NCBI GenBank assembly: GCA_964493205.1
Contig: CAZBMJ010000006.1
Coordinates: 17,775 to 81,774 of the forward strand
Length of the DNA: 64,000 nt
Origin: CAZBMJ01 sp964493205
GTDB taxonomy: Bacteria > Myxococcota > UBA727 > JABDBI01
Direction of reading: 5' to 3'
The notes under the pieces were generated by a model, which was given only the letters and a program-made list of their open reading frames with translations, did not search any database and was not told the DNA's origin. Below are positions 63,960 through 64,000 of this stretch, piece after piece. The number at the start of each line of letters is the position of its first letter. Positions within the stretch are counted from its first letter, which is position 1. The translations under genes and the position numbers were made by a program.

Positions 63960-64000
63960 CCTAGGGTTCTCTCACACCTTTGGTGCTCGGTTACCCTAGG
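63960..64000. repeat. Palindrome at the window end
   Basis: CCTAGGGT (63960-63967) and ACCCTAGG (63993-64000) are perfect inverted arms. The loop contains a smaller hairpin CACC-TTT-GGTG. It may be a third repeat family or extend beyond the window. Confidence 0.6.

Larger units (their letters stand above)
63392..64000. other. Gene-free, repeat-rich end of the window
   Basis: About 600 bases upstream of the acyl-CoA synthetase. It holds a MITE-like inverted-repeat unit with a nested family A palindrome, a family B hairpin and a further palindrome at the window end. A 69-codon frame at 63755-63964 starts inside the family B hairpin and has no ribosome site, so it is not called. Confidence 0.6.

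Noticed and set aside
63755..63964. A 69-aa frame near the window end
   Set aside because: It starts within the family B hairpin, lacks a ribosome site and has no recognisable features.

Overview
The window is strongly AT-rich and tightly packed. It looks like the chromosome of a host-associated, probably intracellular, Gram-negative bacterium. The housekeeping genes (Lon, ClpX/ClpP, AddAB, HppA, DnaA, RsfS/RlmH, EF-P, TsaB, class A RNase P RNA) are of proteobacterial type. Two palindromic repeat families are present, and one of them resembles a hairpin I recall from Alphaproteobacteria. My best guess is therefore an alphaproteobacterial endosymbiont or parasite of the Holosporales/Paracaedibacter/Rickettsiales kind. 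The assignment is inference: the FHA-GAF-AAA+ regulator and the Lon sequence would also fit a deltaproteobacterial or Bdellovibrio-like lineage.

Layout. 1-6.2 kb: the end of a dicarboxylate (DASS) transporter, exported proteins, a Fic protein, rnpB, tsaB, trxA, and a eukaryote-like ubiquitin-specific protease lipoprotein broken by a 56-bp tandem duplication. 6.2-16.5 kb: addB-addA, an exported leucine-rich-repeat protein, folD and gcvT. 16.5-23.3 kb: a 52-aa secreted peptide missed by length cut-offs, a Na+/solute symporter fused to a histidine kinase, prepilin peptidase, efp, trhO and an epimerase. 23.4-27.9 kb: a four-gene envelope/signalling cluster (TPR protein, FHA-GAF-AAA+ regulator with degenerate catalytic motifs, two lipoproteins). 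28-35 kb: lon, a kinase-like lipoprotein, a membrane protein, an RsmB-type methyltransferase and a beta-propeller-like exported protein. 35.3-38.4 kb: a truncated macro-domain lipoprotein and a subtilisin-like protease, the latter between two exact 94-bp copies of the rpsN 3' end. 38.4-49.4 kb: icd, glpK, a beta-propeller phytase, an AI-2E-type permease, exported proteins including a trypsin-like one, a TlpA-like thioredoxin, an M16-like lipoprotein with HxxQH in place of HxxEH, and a phosphatase. 49.4-64 kb: clpX and clpP separated by an antisense Fic-HTH gene with its own promoter and operator-like dyad, then gpmA, a DUF4143-type ATPase, hppA, rsfS-rlmH, dnaA, a Nudix hydrolase, proBA, fadD and a repeat-rich end.

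Themes. Many proteins carry signal peptides or lipoboxes together with eukaryote-like or host-directed domains (USP, LRR, macro, Fic, phytase, PI-kinase-like, S8 and S1 proteases). This suggests a substantial surface or secreted interaction repertoire. Several of these enzymes have changed catalytic residues (M16 E to Q, S8 D to E, AAA+ Walker B DE to EQ). No tRNA, rRNA, CRISPR array, integrase or transposase was found.
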